Of a stretch of 5,904 nt of DNA, positions 5,247 through 5,904 are shown piece after piece. The DNA is taken from positions 1 through 5,904 of the forward strand of contig WLEM01000039.1 in the NCBI GenBank assembly GCA_009704285.1, read 5' to 3'. The position numbers and the translations under genes are program-made. Each line of letters opens with the position of its first letter. Positions within the stretch are counted from its first letter, which is position 1. This DNA is from Actinomycetota bacterium. Lineage in GTDB: Bacteria; Actinomycetota; Actinomycetes; Nanopelagicales; Nanopelagicaceae. Below the pieces are notes generated by a model. That model saw nothing but the letters and a program-made list of their open reading frames with translations. It was not told the DNA's origin and did not search any database.

Positions 5247-5904
5247 TTACTTATCACGCATCTTCTTAAGCATGGCAACCTCACTGCCATGCTCTGGCTC
5301 AGCCCCTGGTGTTTCCAAAATCAATGGTGCATTCGCAACTGCAGGATGAGCAAGTAACTCAATAAATGGTTTACTACCTATTTCGCCTTTTCCGATATTT
5401 TGATGGCGATCCTTTAGATTGCCACAGATATCCATGGAGTCGTTGGCATGAATTAACTGAATACGTTCTAATCCCACAACTTGGACAAGTAAATCCATTG
5501 TTTCTTTCATGCCACCAGGTTTTTTAATGTCATGACCGGCAGCAAAAACATGACAGGTGTCAAGACAGACTCCAACTTTTGGGTGCCATTCAAGTGCATC
5601 CATATATTTTGTTAGATCATCCAACTTCTTTACTAAGGATTGTCCTTGACCAGCGGTTGGTTCAAGCAATAGCCAGGGGTCATCATCATTTAAATTGTTT
5701 AATATCGGCATCACACCTTCATGTATCTGCTTCCAAGCTTGGGCAACATTTGATTCATCAACTGCTGCACCGGTGTGAACTACCACCCCTCGAGCACCAA
5801 TTTCTTTCCCTCGCTTCAATGAATAGGCAGTTGCTGACAGAGAGTTTTCATAGGTTGATTGAGTTGGTGAACCTAGATTAATTAGAAATGAAGCGTGGAC
5901 ATAG
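5247..5904 (-). CDS. nfo: deoxyribonuclease IV (endonuclease IV, AP endonuclease), N-terminus outside the window
   Basis: Zinc-dependent TIM-barrel enzyme of base-excision repair that cuts 5' of abasic sites. The visible 218 residues run to the TAA next to the transporter ATG. The equivalents of all nine metal ligands of E. coli Nfo can be found in order: His69 (VHASFLINLG, at the very edge, codon 5897-5895), His109 (VVVHTGA), Glu145 (LLLEPTAGQG), Asp179 and His182 (CLDTCHVFAAGHD), His216 (LIHANDS), Asp229 and His231 (KDRHQNIGKGEIG) and Glu261 (LILETPGAE). About 65-70 N-terminal residues, including the start, lie beyond the right edge. The frame stays open to the window end, so a start near 5819 (TTG, mid-helix) would be wrong. 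It appears to be the first visible gene of an endonuclease IV, transporter, threonine aldolase operon whose promoter is not in view. Confidence 0.95.
   Translation of the reverse strand, partial: YVHASFLINLGSPTQSTYENSLSATAYSLKRGKEIGARGVVVHTGAAVDESNVAQAWKQIHEGVMPILNNLNDDDPWLLLEPTAGQGQSLVKKLDDLTKYMDALEWHPKVGVCLDTCHVFAAGHDIKKPGGMKETMDLLVQVVGLERIQLIHANDSMDICGNLKDRHQNIGKGEIGSKPFIELLAHPAVANAPLILETPGAEPEHGSEVAMLKKMRDK

Noticed and set aside
5247..5819. Endonuclease IV as a complete 190-residue gene starting at a TTG at 5819
   Set aside because: The frame stays open with clear homology (VHASFLINLG, including a metal-binding His) to the window edge, so the gene is cut by the window and not short.
1..5904. 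A novel defence, mobile or multi-gene system
   Set aside because: Every gene is a recognisable housekeeping or transport family. There are no repeats, integrase or transposase genes, CRISPR-like arrays or sharp composition shifts.

Overview
The window looks like ordinary chromosome from an AT-rich actinobacterium. The group III phosphofructokinase, its start motif MRIGVLTGGGDCPGLN and the class II DAHP synthase closely resemble mycobacterial and streptomycete proteins as I remember them. The base composition is much lower in GC than in those genera (roughly 40-45% by eye). Together with tight gene packing and apparent leaderless starts, this would suit a small-genome planktonic actinobacterium such as the freshwater acI/Nanopelagicales group. 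That placement is inference.

Layout. At the left edge an alpha/beta hydrolase (HGGG family) runs leftwards out of the window (1-321, minus). A short divergent spacer with a perfect 12-bp palindrome separates it from a rightward run of three genes: a 6-phosphofructokinase with PPi-type active-site residues (395-1420), a class II DAHP synthase (1476-2813) and a methylated-DNA-protein cysteine methyltransferase (2852-3343). A leftward run converges on these from the right edge: endonuclease IV (5247-5904, N-terminus outside the window), an EamA/DMT-family transporter (4368-5246) and a low-specificity L-threonine aldolase (3452-4375). These three are packed with a stop directly next to a start, then an 8-base overlap, so they look like one operon.

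The most notable observation is in the threonine aldolase. Its reading frame stops at an in-frame TAG (codon 308), but the same frame continues for 43 more well-conserved family codons, including the RLVTH segment that carries the substrate-binding arginine of characterised enzymes. It then ends at a TAA inside the 3' end of the methyltransferase gene. This is a very recent nonsense mutation, a sequencing or assembly error, or amber readthrough. The sequence alone cannot decide, but a recent point change or an error is the simplest reading.

Functionally the window mixes central carbon metabolism (fructose 6-phosphate/fructose 1,6-bisphosphate interconversion), entry to aromatic biosynthesis (PEP plus erythrose 4-phosphate), DNA repair of alkylated bases and abasic sites, and threonine/glycine metabolism next to a possible metabolite exporter. 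Three of the six identifiable starts have a TANNNT box exactly six bases upstream, the geometry of leaderless transcription. I found no RNA gene, mobile element, CRISPR array or evidence of a new multi-gene system.
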